Positions 36,214 to 44,736 of a stretch of DNA of 64,000 nt are shown piece after piece. The position numbers and the translations under genes were made by a program. Every line of letters starts with the position of its first letter. The first letter of the stretch is position 1. This DNA comes from CAZTHL01 sp964613585 (GTDB lineage: Bacteria > Pseudomonadota > Alphaproteobacteria > DSM-16000 > Inquilinaceae), in the NCBI GenBank assembly GCA_964613585.1, contig CAZTHL010000002.1:75942-139941 (forward strand), in the 5' to 3' direction. The notes beneath the pieces are model-generated. The model made no database searches and was not told where the DNA came from. It worked only from the letters and a program-made list of their open reading frames with translations.

Positions 36214-37042
36214 CGGATGGGCTCGTCACCACTCCATCGGTCTCACCTTTGGCCTGCTGCCAGAGCCTTTCAAGCTCGGGGAGCCCGGTCTCCGCAGGGC
36301 TTCGGCCGGCCTGCGACAGGGCGGCCTCGATCCAACGGAACCGGCGCTCGAACTTGGCATTGCCCCGGCGCAGGGCCGCCTCGGGATCAATGTCGAGCCG
36401 GCGCGCCAGGTTGACCACGCTGAACAGCAGATCGCCGACCTCGTCCTCGATCGCCGCAGCGGCCCCGGAGTCGAGCTCACGCCTGAGCTCCTCCACCTCC
36501 TCGAGGATCTTGTCCAGCACCGGCGCCGGCGCGGGCCAGTCGAAGCCGACGCGCGCGGCCCGCTTCTGCAGCTTGGCAGCCCGAAGCAGCGCGGGCAGTC
36601 CGAGCGCCACGCCGTCGAGCACGCTCGGCGCGCGGGGGGCGGCGGCGGCACGGGCGGTCCGCTCCGCCGACTTCTGGGCTTCCCAACGCTCGGTCATCTC
36701 GCGCGCGTCGCCGACCCGGGCGTCGGCGAACACATGGGGGTGACGCGCCACCATCTTGTCGGCGATGGCGTGAGCCACGGCATCGAAGGTGAACAGACCC
36801 GCTTCCTCGGCCATGCGCGCGTGGTAGACCACTTGAAGAAGCAGGTCGCCAAGCTCCTGCTGCAGGTCCCCCAGGTCTCCGCGCTCGATCGCGTCGGCCA
36901 CCTCATAGGCCTCCTCGATGGTGTAGGGAGCGATCGTCTCGAAGGTCTGCTCCAGGTCCCACGGGCAGCCGCCCTCCGGGGCGCGCAGTCGCGCCATGAT
37001 CGTCAGCAGACGGTCGATCCCGCGATCGTCGGTGTCGGTCAT
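36194..37042 (-). CDS. mazG: Nucleoside triphosphate pyrophosphohydrolase MazG
   Basis: A 282-residue two-domain MazG. The first domain carries LRAPEGGCPWDLEQTFETIAPYTIEEAYEVADAIE and ELGDLLLQVVYHARMAEE (EExxE-type metal sites). The second domain repeats the pattern with EEVEELRRELD and EDEVGDLLFSVVNLARR. It hydrolyses (d)NTPs to monophosphates, cleaning the pool. Overlap with the inositol phosphatase gene is convergent. A 14-bp tandem repeat sits 11 nt upstream of the start codon, where its own promoter or leader should be. Confidence 0.95.
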   Translation of the reverse strand: MTDTDDRGIDRLLTIMARLRAPEGGCPWDLEQTFETIAPYTIEEAYEVADAIERGDLGDLQQELGDLLLQVVYHARMAEEAGLFTFDAVAHAIADKMVARHPHVFADARVGDAREMTERWEAQKSAERTARAAAAPRAPSVLDGVALGLPALLRAAKLQKRAARVGFDWPAPAPVLDKILEEVEELRRELDSGAAAAIEDEVGDLLFSVVNLARRLDIDPEAALRRGNAKFERRFRWIEAALSQAGRSPAETGLPELERLWQQAKGETDGVVTSPSVSRAPE

Positions 37043-37053
37043 GGACCAGTGTC

Positions 37054-37100
37054 CTTGGGGCCAGGGTCTTGGGGCCAGGGTCTTGGGGCCAGGGTCTTGG
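37054..37100. repeat. Three 14-bp tandem repeats in the mazG leader
   Basis: The unit cttggggccagggt occurs three times exactly (37054-37095) plus five bases of a fourth. It begins 11 nt upstream of the mazG ATG, between mazG and the divergent hydrolase gene. Copy-number change would alter the mazG leader length. Confidence 0.9.
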
Positions 37101-37221
37101 TCACGACTGAGGATGCCACAGAACGGTAGGCGCGAAGCCGGTCGGCACGCCAGGATAACGCCGCCGCTGCGGCATCCAACCCAATTCCGCTGAAGCTTCC
37201 GGCCGAGGACCTTCAGTCACC

Positions 37222-38202
37222 ATGCCAATTCGTTCTGCCACCCGGCGAAACCGAGATGCGCGGCCTCGCTGGCGATGGCTTCTGATCCTGGTCATCGTGG
37301 CGGCCGCCGCGCCACTCACGCTCCTTGTCTCGTGGTTTACGCGCGATCCCTCGCACGTCCTGCCGCTGCCGGCAGGGCCGCCCTCGGTCGCATCCCAGGG
37401 GCTCGAGCGCCGGGACGGGCGCATGATCGTTCATCTCCGACTGGCGGACCCGGCGGTCGGCGAGATCGGCCTCGCCGTCAGCCTGCCCGATCCGCTGCCG
37501 CCGGAGCCGTTGCCGATTGTCCTGGTGCTTGGCGGCCTGGGCCGGGGGGCGGACAACATCAAGCCCATTGAGCGTCCGGGCGCCAACGCGGTTGTCGGCT
37601 ACGACTGGCCATTGCCCATCGACGTCCCGGACGGCCTGCGGCTGCTGCCCGTGGCGCCGGAGCTCGCCGGCCAGGCATACCAAGTCCCTGGCCAGGTGGT
37701 GGCCGCGCTGGACTACCTCTCGGCGCAGCCCTGGGCCGACGGCGAGCGCGTGAGCCTGCTCGGCTTCTCCCTCGGCGCGCTGGCAACGCCTGCGGTGCAG
37801 GCTCAGGCCGATCGCGCCGGGCATGCGATCGGCTGGACCGTTCTGGCCTATGGCGGCGCCCCGATGCACCGGCTTCTCGCCGAGCACCCGATGATCGAGC
37901 CCGCCTGGTTGCGGCCGGTGCTGGGGCTGGCCGCGCGAGCCTTGCTTCGCCCCGTCGAGCCGCTTCAGCACCTGCCGTCTCTCGAGGGCTCGTTCCTGGT
38001 GCTGCACGGAACGCGGGATCGCCTGATACCGGGCTGGGCGACCGAAAACCTGCTTGAGGCAACCCCTGAACCGAGAACCGTGCGCGCGTTCGACGGAGAC
38101 CACATGGGGCTGGGACCTGACCAGCGGGCCTTGCTCGCGGAGATCATGCGGGTAAGCCGAGCCTGGCTTGTGGATCAGGGAGCCGTCGGTCCACGTTTCT
38201 GA
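37222..38202 (+). CDS. Membrane-anchored or exported alpha/beta hydrolase
   Basis: A 326-residue protein with a basic N-terminus and one hydrophobic helix (about residues 18-38) acting as signal anchor, so the catalytic part is likely periplasmic. The hydrolase fold is marked by VLVLGGLGRG, the nucleophile elbow GFSLG (Ser183), a late Asp in LHGTRDRLIPG and the His in DGDHMGL. Substrate is unknown; esterase, lipase or dienelactone hydrolase-like activity are equally possible. It ends 60 bp before the 25-bp repeat array. Confidence 0.75.
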   Translation: MPIRSATRRNRDARPRWRWLLILVIVAAAAPLTLLVSWFTRDPSHVLPLPAGPPSVASQGLERRDGRMIVHLRLADPAVGEIGLAVSLPDPLPPEPLPIVLVLGGLGRGADNIKPIERPGANAVVGYDWPLPIDVPDGLRLLPVAPELAGQAYQVPGQVVAALDYLSAQPWADGERVSLLGFSLGALATPAVQAQADRAGHAIGWTVLAYGGAPMHRLLAEHPMIEPAWLRPVLGLAARALLRPVEPLQHLPSLEGSFLVLHGTRDRLIPGWATENLLEATPEPRTVRAFDGDHMGLGPDQRALLAEIMRVSRAWLVDQGAVGPRF

Positions 38203-38263
38203 CACGGCCATGGCCAAGCGTTTTGTCGGATAAGATATATTATGGAAAATCATCCTGCGTTAA

Positions 38264-38501
38264 CGCCGGGCGCTTGGACATCCCATCGCGCCGGGCGCTT
38301 GGACATCCCATCGCGCCGGGCGCTTGGACATCCCATCGCGCCGNNNNNNNNNNNNNNNNNNNNNNNNNNNNNNNNNNNNNNNNNNNNNNNNNNNNNNNNN
38401 NNNNNNNNNNNNNNNNNNNNNNNNNNNNNNNNNNNNNNNNNNNCGCCGGGCGCTTGGACATCCCATCGCGCCGGGCGCTTGGACATCCCATCGCGCCGGG
38501 C
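38264..38501. repeat. 25-bp tandem repeat array broken by an assembly gap
   Basis: Three exact copies (38264-38338) plus 5 bp lie left of the N run, and two exact copies (38444-38493) plus 8 bp lie right of it. The core is GGGCGCTTGGACATCCCA. Each unit junction forms an odd near-palindrome gcgccgggcgc. The unit is not a multiple of three and has no stops in any frame, so apparent ORFs through it are artefacts. It is placed between two convergent genes. Real copy number is unknown because of the gap. Confidence 0.95.
38344..38443. other. Run of exactly 100 N (assembly gap)
   Basis: Exactly one hundred undetermined bases inside the tandem repeat, the conventional filler for a gap of unknown length. 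Confidence 0.99.
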
Positions 38502-38502
38502 C

Positions 38503-39267
38503 TCAGGGATGGATGACCAGCCCGTCGAAGGCCGGCTCGACGCCGGCCGGCAGCTTGCGGCGCAGGGTCTCGTAATCGAGCGTGTGGTTCATGTGCGTCA
38601 GATAGGCGCGCTCAGGCCTGACCCGCCGGATCCAGTCGACGGCCTTGGCCACGTGGGCGTGGCTCATATGGGGCTCCTCCCGACAGGCATCGACGACCCA
38701 GACGCGAACGCCCCGCAGGGCATCGAAGGCCGCCGGGTCGAGCTCCGAGACGTCCGTCGAATAGGCGAAGCGATCGAAGCGGAAGCCGAGTGAGACGCCT
38801 TTGCCATGGCGCTGGAGAAACGGCCGGACCAGGACATCGCCCACCTCGAACGGTCCGTCGATCCGGCTGAGCCGGAGGATCGGCTTGTACAGGCCGCGGT
38901 CGACATCGACCGTGTCGACGGCATAGCCGAAGCGCCGCTCCAGGCTGGCCGCGGTCGGCTCGTCGGCGAATGCGGCGATCGGGCCCTGCTGCCGATAGGT
39001 CAGAGGCCGCAGATCGTCGAGCCCATGGATATGGTCGGCATGGTCGTGGGTGAAGAGAACGGCGTCGAGACGCCTGACGCCGGCATCGAGCAGCTGCTGG
39101 CGGCAGTCCGGCGTCGTGTCGACGAGGATCCTGGCGCGCTCCGTCTCGATCAGCACGGAGGGGCGCCGGCGCCGGTTGCGCGGGTTCTCGGGGTCGCATT
39201 GGCCCCAGACATTGCCGACGAGCGGCACACCCAGCGAGCCGCCGCAGCCCAGGATGCTTACCCGCAT
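38503..39267 (-). CDS. Metallo-beta-lactamase-fold hydrolase, PhnP-like
   Basis: A 254-residue enzyme with N-terminus MRVSILGCGGSLGVPLVGN, a Cys/Arg-rich insert, and the metal-binding motif FTHDHADH (His74, His76, Asp78, His79). Later ligands are in YSTDVSELD and YLTHMNHTLDY. The family includes phosphoribosyl cyclic phosphodiesterase PhnP and other phosphodiesterases; function here is not settled. It follows tatD and metG in the same orientation, a common alphaproteobacterial trio, arguing for a housekeeping role. phnM and a 2H phosphodiesterase occur 12 kb away. Confidence 0.82.
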   Translation of the reverse strand: MRVSILGCGGSLGVPLVGNVWGQCDPENPRNRRRRPSVLIETERARILVDTTPDCRQQLLDAGVRRLDAVLFTHDHADHIHGLDDLRPLTYRQQGPIAAFADEPTAASLERRFGYAVDTVDVDRGLYKPILRLSRIDGPFEVGDVLVRPFLQRHGKGVSLGFRFDRFAYSTDVSELDPAAFDALRGVRVWVVDACREEPHMSHAHVAKAVDWIRRVRPERAYLTHMNHTLDYETLRRKLPAGVEPAFDGLVIHP

Positions 39268-39282
39268 GGCCTTCGCCCGGTC

Positions 39283-40086
39283 CTAGGGCCCGGCCGAGGC
39301 CGGCTGCGGCACCTTGCTGAACAGGCGGAAGAAGTTCGCCGTGGTCTGCCGGGCCAAGGCGTCGATGGTCATCCCCTTGACCTCGGCAAGCCGGGCGGCC
39401 GTGTGTGTCACCAGGGCCGGCTCGTTTCGCTTGCCCCGCCTGGGCACCGGCGCGAGGTACGGCGCATCGGTCTCCACCAGGAGCCGGTCCAGGGGCACGT
39501 CCCGGGCGATCTCGCGCAACTCTTCGGATCGATTGAACGTGAGAATCCCGGAGAAGGAGATGTAGAAGCCGAGAGCCAGAGCGTCCTCAGCAAGCTGGCG
39601 GCCGCTGCTGAAGCAGTGCATCACCCCGCGGACCGGCGGGCGGCCACCCTCACCCGCCGCCTCCTCCCGCAGGATGCGCGTCGTGTCGGCGTCCGCCTCC
39701 CGGGTATGGACGACCAGCGGCAGGCCGGTCTCGCGCGCGGCGCGGACATGGATTCGGAAGCTGTCCTGCTGGGCCGGTCGCGGGCTGCGGTCGTAGTGGT
39801 AGTCCAGGCCGCATTCGCCGATCGCCGCGAGCTTTGGATGATCGGCGAGGCCGGTGAGCGTGTCGACCCCCACCTCCTCCGTCGCGGCATCGTGGGGATG
39901 GAGCCCGCAGGCGCAGAACACGTCCGGGAAGCGCTCGGCGATGGCCAGCGAGGCGGCGAGGCGGCTGGGCCGCGTGCAAACGGTGACCATGCGAACGATG
40001 CCGGCTTGGCGCGCCCGTCCGACCACCTCTTCAAGGTCGCCCTCGAAGTCCGGAAAGTCCAGATGGCAATGGCTGTCGACCAGCAT
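39283..40086 (-). CDS. tatD: TatD family metal-dependent deoxyribonuclease
   Basis: A 267-residue TIM-barrel hydrolase: VDSHCHLDFPDFEGDL metal site, GLHPHDA, IGECGLDYHYDRSPRPAQQDSFRIH, HTREADADT, MHCFSSG and LLVETDAPYLAP. These are DNA exonuclease / D-aminoacyl hydrolase relatives, and the closest bacterial group is YcfH. Its start overlaps the metG stop by one base. Confidence 0.94.
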   Translation of the reverse strand: MLVDSHCHLDFPDFEGDLEEVVGRARQAGIVRMVTVCTRPSRLAASLAIAERFPDVFCACGLHPHDAATEEVGVDTLTGLADHPKLAAIGECGLDYHYDRSPRPAQQDSFRIHVRAARETGLPLVVHTREADADTTRILREEAAGEGGRPPVRGVMHCFSSGRQLAEDALALGFYISFSGILTFNRSEELREIARDVPLDRLLVETDAPYLAPVPRRGKRNEPALVTHTAARLAEVKGMTIDALARQTTANFFRLFSKVPQPASAGP

Positions 40087-41645
40087 CAGGCCTGCGTGCC
40101 CTCCTCGCCCTCGACATGGCGCGGAAACAGGCCTTGCGGCGGCGGCAGGCCCGTGCCCGGCACCAGGGCCGGCTCGGCTCCCAGATCGGCGAAGCGTCGC
40201 CGGTCCGCAGGAACGGCGAGCTGGTCGAGCAGCCGCGCCATGCTGTCCGGCATCACCGGCTGGATCAGGATCGCCAGGCGCCGCAGCGCCTCCAGGAGGC
40301 AGAACAGCACGGTCGCCATGCGCTCGGGATCGCTCCTGCGCAGCACCCAGGGCGCCTGCTCGTCGATGTAGCGATTGGCGTCGCCGATCACCGACCAGAT
40401 CGTCTCGAGCGCGCGGTGAAAGGCCAGCCCCTCGAAAGCCGGACGGACCTCGTCCAGCAGCGCCGTCGCCCGACTGAGCAGCGTCCGGTCCGCGGGATCG
40501 AGGACGCCGGGCTCCGGCACCGCTCCGCCGGCGTGCCGCGCGACGAAGGAAAGAACCCGCTGGGCCAGATTGCCGAGATCGTTGGCCAGATCGCCGTTGA
40601 TGCGACCGACCATGGCCTCGTGGCTGATGTAGCCGTCGCTGCCGAACGGCACCTCCCGCAGCAGGAAGTAACGGCTCTGGTCGAGTCCGTAGGTCTGCTT
40701 GAGCGCATCGGGCGCGATGACGTTGCCGAGCGACTTCGACATCTTCTCCCCACGGTTCAGCAGCCAGCCATGGGCGAACACTTGGCGCGGCGGCTCAAGG
40801 CCGGCCGCCATCAGGAAGGCAGGCCAGTACACCGCGTGAAAGCGGAGGATGTCTTTGCCGACCACATGGACGTCCGCCGGCCAGAAGCGGCGGAAGCCGT
40901 CGCTGTCCGTGTCCGGATAGCCGATGGCCGTCAGGTAGTTGGTCAAGGCATCCAGCCACACGTACATGATGTGGGCCTCGTCGCCGGGCACCGGCACGCC
41001 CCAGTCGAAGCTGGTCCGGCTGATCGAGAGGTCCTTGAGCCCGGAGCGCACGAAGCTGACCACCTCGTTGCGCCGGGTCTCCGGCAGGATGAAGTCCGGT
41101 CGCTCCTCGTAGAAGGCCAGCAGCCGTTCCTGCCAGGCGGACAGCCGGAAGAAGTAGCTCGGCTCCTCGACCCACTCCACGGTGGCTCCGCTCGGGGCGA
41201 CGCGCTGCCCGTCGCGCTCGGCCAGCTCGTTCTCGCCGTAGAAGGCCTCGTCCCGGACCGAGTACCACCCGGCATACTTGCCGAGGTAGATGTGCCCGTG
41301 GCTCGCGATCGCCTGCCAGATCGCCTGGCACGCCCGCACATGCCGCGGCTCCGGGGGGCGGATGAAGTCGTCGTTGCTGTAGTTCATCACGCGCGCCAGC
41401 GCGCGGAAGTTCTCGCTGACCCGATCGGTGAAGGGGCCCGGCGCCTCGCCCGCCTTCTCGGCGGACTTCTGCACCTTTTGGCCGTGCTCGTCGGTGCCGG
41501 TCAGGAACATCACGTCCCGGCCGTCGAGCCGCATGAAACGGGCCACCACATCGCACGCCAGGGTCGTGTAGGCATGGCCGATATGCGGCCGGTCGTTCAC
41601 GTAGTAGATCGGCGTGGTGATGTAATAGCAGCCGGCTTGCGACAT
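40086..41645 (-). CDS. metG: Methionyl-tRNA synthetase
   Basis: A 519-residue class I synthetase with the HIGH motif in NDRPHIGHAYTT, the KMSKS motif in GEKMSKSLGNVI, and an anticodon-binding helical domain with WVLRRSDPERMATVLF. The form is short: no C-terminal EMAP/tRNA-binding extension and no obvious four-Cys zinc knuckle, as in many alphaproteobacterial enzymes. It sits between holB upstream and tatD downstream. Confidence 0.97.
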   Translation of the reverse strand: MSQAGCYYITTPIYYVNDRPHIGHAYTTLACDVVARFMRLDGRDVMFLTGTDEHGQKVQKSAEKAGEAPGPFTDRVSENFRALARVMNYSNDDFIRPPEPRHVRACQAIWQAIASHGHIYLGKYAGWYSVRDEAFYGENELAERDGQRVAPSGATVEWVEEPSYFFRLSAWQERLLAFYEERPDFILPETRRNEVVSFVRSGLKDLSISRTSFDWGVPVPGDEAHIMYVWLDALTNYLTAIGYPDTDSDGFRRFWPADVHVVGKDILRFHAVYWPAFLMAAGLEPPRQVFAHGWLLNRGEKMSKSLGNVIAPDALKQTYGLDQSRYFLLREVPFGSDGYISHEAMVGRINGDLANDLGNLAQRVLSFVARHAGGAVPEPGVLDPADRTLLSRATALLDEVRPAFEGLAFHRALETIWSVIGDANRYIDEQAPWVLRRSDPERMATVLFCLLEALRRLAILIQPVMPDSMARLLDQLAVPADRRRFADLGAEPALVPGTGLPPPQGLFPRHVEGEEGTQA

Positions 41646-41693
41646 GCTCGTCGGTCCTTGCCCGTGCCTGAGATCCGATGCGGCCGGTCGAGG

Positions 41694-42743
41694 CTAGGCC
41701 GCGGCCGCGCCCACCTCAAGGAAGGCGCGCACCATCACCTGCTTGTGGTCGAGATTAGCGCCGTCGGCGCGTCGGAACAGTTCGGCCACCTTGTCCCATA
41801 CCGCGAGCCACCGTTCAAGCGGGGCCCCCTGCCCCAGCCGCCGCATCAGCGCCGCCTCCCCGGCCACCACCTCCGCCGGGACCTGGTGGCGCGCCCGGGA
41901 TCGCACCAGCCGTGCCAGCCACCACAGCAGGAGTTCGGCGGCCCGGCGGTAGGCACGGTCGGCGGCCGACGGCCCCAGCCGCTCGGCGAGCTGGTGCAGG
42001 TGCTCGAGATCGAGCGCCGGCAGCGAGCCGAGCAGGCCGACCAGCTCGCGGTACAGCTCCAGGCCACCCACCTCCGCGAGCTCGGCGGCCCGGCCGAGGC
42101 TGCCGTCGGCCAGCCGGGCCAGCGCCGTGCGATCGGCCTCCGCGAGGTCCGGAAAATGACGGGCCAGGGCGTCCGCCAGCACGTCCTCGGGGAGGGGCGC
42201 CAGCGCCAGGGATCGGCACCGTGAGCGGATCGTCGGCAGCAGGCGGCCCGGATTGCTGGAGACGAGCAGGAGCAGGGCGGCGGGCGGCGGCTCCTCAAGC
42301 ACCTTGAGGATCGCGTTGGCGCTGTTGCGGTTCATCCGCTCGGCCTCGTCCACGACCACCACACGCCAACCCCCTTCCGCCGGGGTGAGGTGCAGGAAGG
42401 GCGCGATGCGCCGCACGGCATCGATCGGCACCTCGCTGGCGAGGCGCTTCTTCTCCTCGTCGTACGGACGCGCCACCGTCAGCAGGTCGGCATGGCTGCC
42501 GGCCGCCACACGCCGGAACGTCGGATGCCCCGGATCGATGGCGAGCGGAGCCTCGGTCCGGGCAGGACAGCCGGCGAGCACGAAGCGGGCGAAGCGGAAC
42601 GCCAGGGTGGCCTTGCCGATCCCCTGAGGCCCGCCGATCAGCCAGGCATGCGGCAGGCGGCCGGAGCGCGCCGCCCGCTCGAGGGTGGTCGCGCCCTGGC
42701 GATGACCGATCAGCTCCGGATTGGCGCGCGGTTCAGGCAGCAC
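41694..42743 (-). CDS. holB: DNA polymerase III subunit delta-prime
   Basis: A 349-residue clamp-loader subunit. It has a RuvB/AAA-like N-terminus with Walker-A-like GGPQGIGKAT, VVVVDEAERMNRNSANAILKVLEEPP (Walker B and sensor region) and SNPGRLLPTIRSRCRSL with the conserved SRC motif. The rest is a helical collar. It is placed after tmk in the same orientation with 15 bp between, the usual tmk-holB pair. The subunit helps load the sliding clamp. Confidence 0.95.
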   Translation of the reverse strand: MLPEPRANPELIGHRQGATTLERAARSGRLPHAWLIGGPQGIGKATLAFRFARFVLAGCPARTEAPLAIDPGHPTFRRVAAGSHADLLTVARPYDEEKKRLASEVPIDAVRRIAPFLHLTPAEGGWRVVVVDEAERMNRNSANAILKVLEEPPPAALLLLVSSNPGRLLPTIRSRCRSLALAPLPEDVLADALARHFPDLAEADRTALARLADGSLGRAAELAEVGGLELYRELVGLLGSLPALDLEHLHQLAERLGPSAADRAYRRAAELLLWWLARLVRSRARHQVPAEVVAGEAALMRRLGQGAPLERWLAVWDKVAELFRRADGANLDHKQVMVRAFLEVGAAAA

Positions 42744-42758
42744 GGGACGCCATCCGGA

Positions 42759-43391
42759 TCAGGCGGAACCGATCCGGTCCATGAGGGTGGCGAGGACGGC
42801 GGCGGCCACCGTGTCCTCGGCCGGGCCGGCGTCGATGACGGCGCAGCGTTCGGGCTCCCGCCGCGCGATCTCCAGGAAGCCGGCGCGCACGCGCTCGTGG
42901 AACCTCGGATCCATGCGCTCGTACCGGCTCTCCGACCCTGGGCGCCGGGTTGCCCGGTGCAGGCCCTCGGCCGCCGGCAGGTCCAGGATCAGCGTGACAT
43001 CCGGCCGCAGCGTGCCGAGCGCCAGGCGGTGCAGCGCGGCCACCGGGTCCGGGCCGAGCCGCTGACCATAGCCCTGATAGGCCATGGTGCTGTCGGAGAA
43101 CCGATCCGACACCACCCAATCGCCGCGCTCGAGGGCGGGCCCGACCGTCCTCTCGACATGGTCGCGCCGAGCGGCTACGTGCAGAAGGCATTCGGTCAGG
43201 GCATCCCAACGCTGCGGCTCCCCTTCGACCAGGAGCGCCCGGATCGCCTCGGCGCCCGGGGCGCCGCCCGGCTCGCGCGTCAGCAGCACCGGGTGGCCCC
43301 GGTCGCGCAGCGCCTGGGCCAGCCGGCGCGCTTGGGTCGACTTGCCGCACCCCTCACCGCCTTCAAGCGTGATCAAGCGGCCGCGCGTCAT
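42759..43391 (-). CDS. tmk: Thymidylate kinase
   Basis: A 210-residue P-loop kinase converting dTMP to dTDP: LITLEGGEGCGKSTQARRLAQ, the DR(x)-type motif VVSDRFSDSTMAYQGYG, TREPGGAPGAE, and LILDLPAAEGLHRA. Length is typical. It lies between dacC (upstream) and holB (downstream) on the minus strand. Confidence 0.97.
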   Translation of the reverse strand: MTRGRLITLEGGEGCGKSTQARRLAQALRDRGHPVLLTREPGGAPGAEAIRALLVEGEPQRWDALTECLLHVAARRDHVERTVGPALERGDWVVSDRFSDSTMAYQGYGQRLGPDPVAALHRLALGTLRPDVTLILDLPAAEGLHRATRRPGSESRYERMDPRFHERVRAGFLEIARREPERCAVIDAGPAEDTVAAAVLATLMDRIGSA

Positions 43392-43410
43392 CGGCCGGTG
43401 TCGTGCGGGC

Positions 43411-44577
43411 TCACTGAAACAGCCGAAGGATCATGTGGCCGGCGCTGCTGGTGACCCGCCCGAGAAAGCCCTGGCGGCGCACCTCGGCGCCGGCGACGAG
43501 CGGCAGCTGCCGAACCGGGCTTCCGGCGATGGCGACGACCAGGGTGGCCACCGGCTCGCCGGCGGCGATGGGCGCCGGCAGCGGCTCCTCGACCCGGACC
43601 GCGACCGACATCGCCTCGCGCTCCGCGAACGGCACCGTGACGGCCACGGCCTGCGCCGGCACCAGGGGCACCGCCGAGGGGCTGCCGAGCCAGGCCTCGG
43701 CCGTCTCGACCAGTTCCCCGGCCTCGAACAGCGGAACCACCTCGAACTCGCGGAAGCCCCATTCCATCAGGCGGTTGGCCTCCTCGGCGCGGGCCGACTC
43801 GCTGGGCAGACCGTTGATCACCAGGACGAGCCGGCGCCCGTCGCGCTCTGCCGAGGCCATCAGGCCGTAGCCCGAGGCCTCGGTGTGCCCGGTCTTCAGG
43901 CCGTCGGCGCCGATGTCGCGGTAGAGCAGCGGGTTGCGGTTGCGCTGCGTGATCGGACGGCCTGTGGTCACGTCGGTACCGTAGGTGAACTCCTTCTCGG
44001 AATAATAATGGTAATACTCCGGGAATTCCCGGATCAGCGCCTCGGCCAAGGTCGCCAGATCGCGCGCCGTCGAGAAATGCTGCGGATCGGGCCATCCGGT
44101 GGCGTTGGTGAAGTTGCTGGCGGTCATGCCGAGCTCACGCGCGCGCTCGGTCATGCGGCGCCCGAACTCGGTCTCGCTGCCGGCCAGACCTTCGGCCAGC
44201 ACGATCGAGGCGTCGTTGCCCGACTGCACGATAACGCCGCGGGTCAGGTCCTCGACACTGACGGTATCGCCGACCTCGACGAACATCTTCGAGCCGCCCT
44301 TCCGCCAGGCGCGCTCGCTCACCGGAAGACGGTCGTCGAGCGACAGGCGCCCCTCGCGCAGTGCATCGAAGACCAGGAACATGGTCATGACCTTGCTCAT
44401 GGACGCCGTGGCCATCCGCTCGTCCGCGTTCTTCTCGAACAACACGGTGTCGGTGGTAGTGTCGATGAGGATGGCCTGCTGCGCCCGGGTGTCGATGGAG
44501 GTCGCCGCCGCGCCCGACGGCACGGCGACGACGCCGACGAGCAGCAGCCACGCGGCGAGGCGGATCAGGCGGCGCAT
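43411..44577 (-). CDS. dacC: D-alanyl-D-alanine carboxypeptidase (PBP5/6 type)
   Basis: A 388-residue low-molecular-weight penicillin-binding protein with an N-terminal signal peptide (cleavage likely near residue 25, SGAAA). It has SxxK at residues 59-62 (SMSK), the SGN motif in VQSGNDAS, the KTG motif in LKTGHTEASG, and a C-terminal PBP5-C domain ending in an amphipathic membrane anchor (VTSSAGHMILRLF). It trims the pentapeptide of peptidoglycan in the periplasm. It follows rlpA. The symbol dacF or dacA would fit equally. Confidence 0.94.
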   Translation of the reverse strand: MRRLIRLAAWLLLVGVVAVPSGAAATSIDTRAQQAILIDTTTDTVLFEKNADERMATASMSKVMTMFLVFDALREGRLSLDDRLPVSERAWRKGGSKMFVEVGDTVSVEDLTRGVIVQSGNDASIVLAEGLAGSETEFGRRMTERARELGMTASNFTNATGWPDPQHFSTARDLATLAEALIREFPEYYHYYSEKEFTYGTDVTTGRPITQRNRNPLLYRDIGADGLKTGHTEASGYGLMASAERDGRRLVLVINGLPSESARAEEANRLMEWGFREFEVVPLFEAGELVETAEAWLGSPSAVPLVPAQAVAVTVPFAEREAMSVAVRVEEPLPAPIAAGEPVATLVVAIAGSPVRQLPLVAGAEVRRQGFLGRVTSSAGHMILRLFQ

Positions 44578-44693
44578 GGGACCGGCGGCTCCCTTCCGGT
44601 GGTTCGGGGTGTCACGGATCGTGCTTCACGGCTACATCCGAGTCGGTGGCGAAAATTCGGCACGCGCACCCTTCGGTCAGAGCTTTTCCGACG

Positions 44694-44736
44694 GAGCGGG
44701 CCGGTGCCGTTTCCGCATCACGCGGAAGCACCCTAG
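44694..44736. repeat. CTAG-ended palindromic element (copy 2)
   Basis: Shares GAGCGGGCCGGTGCCG plus the hairpin TTCCGC-atcac-GCGGAA (44711-44727) with the copy at 22284-22326. The terminal CTAG supplies the rlpA stop codon TAG on the minus strand. It fills the space between rlpA and dacC. Confidence 0.7.

Noticed and set aside
38264..38501. CRISPR array
   Set aside because: Units follow each other directly with no spacers, and no cas genes are nearby; it is a plain tandem repeat.
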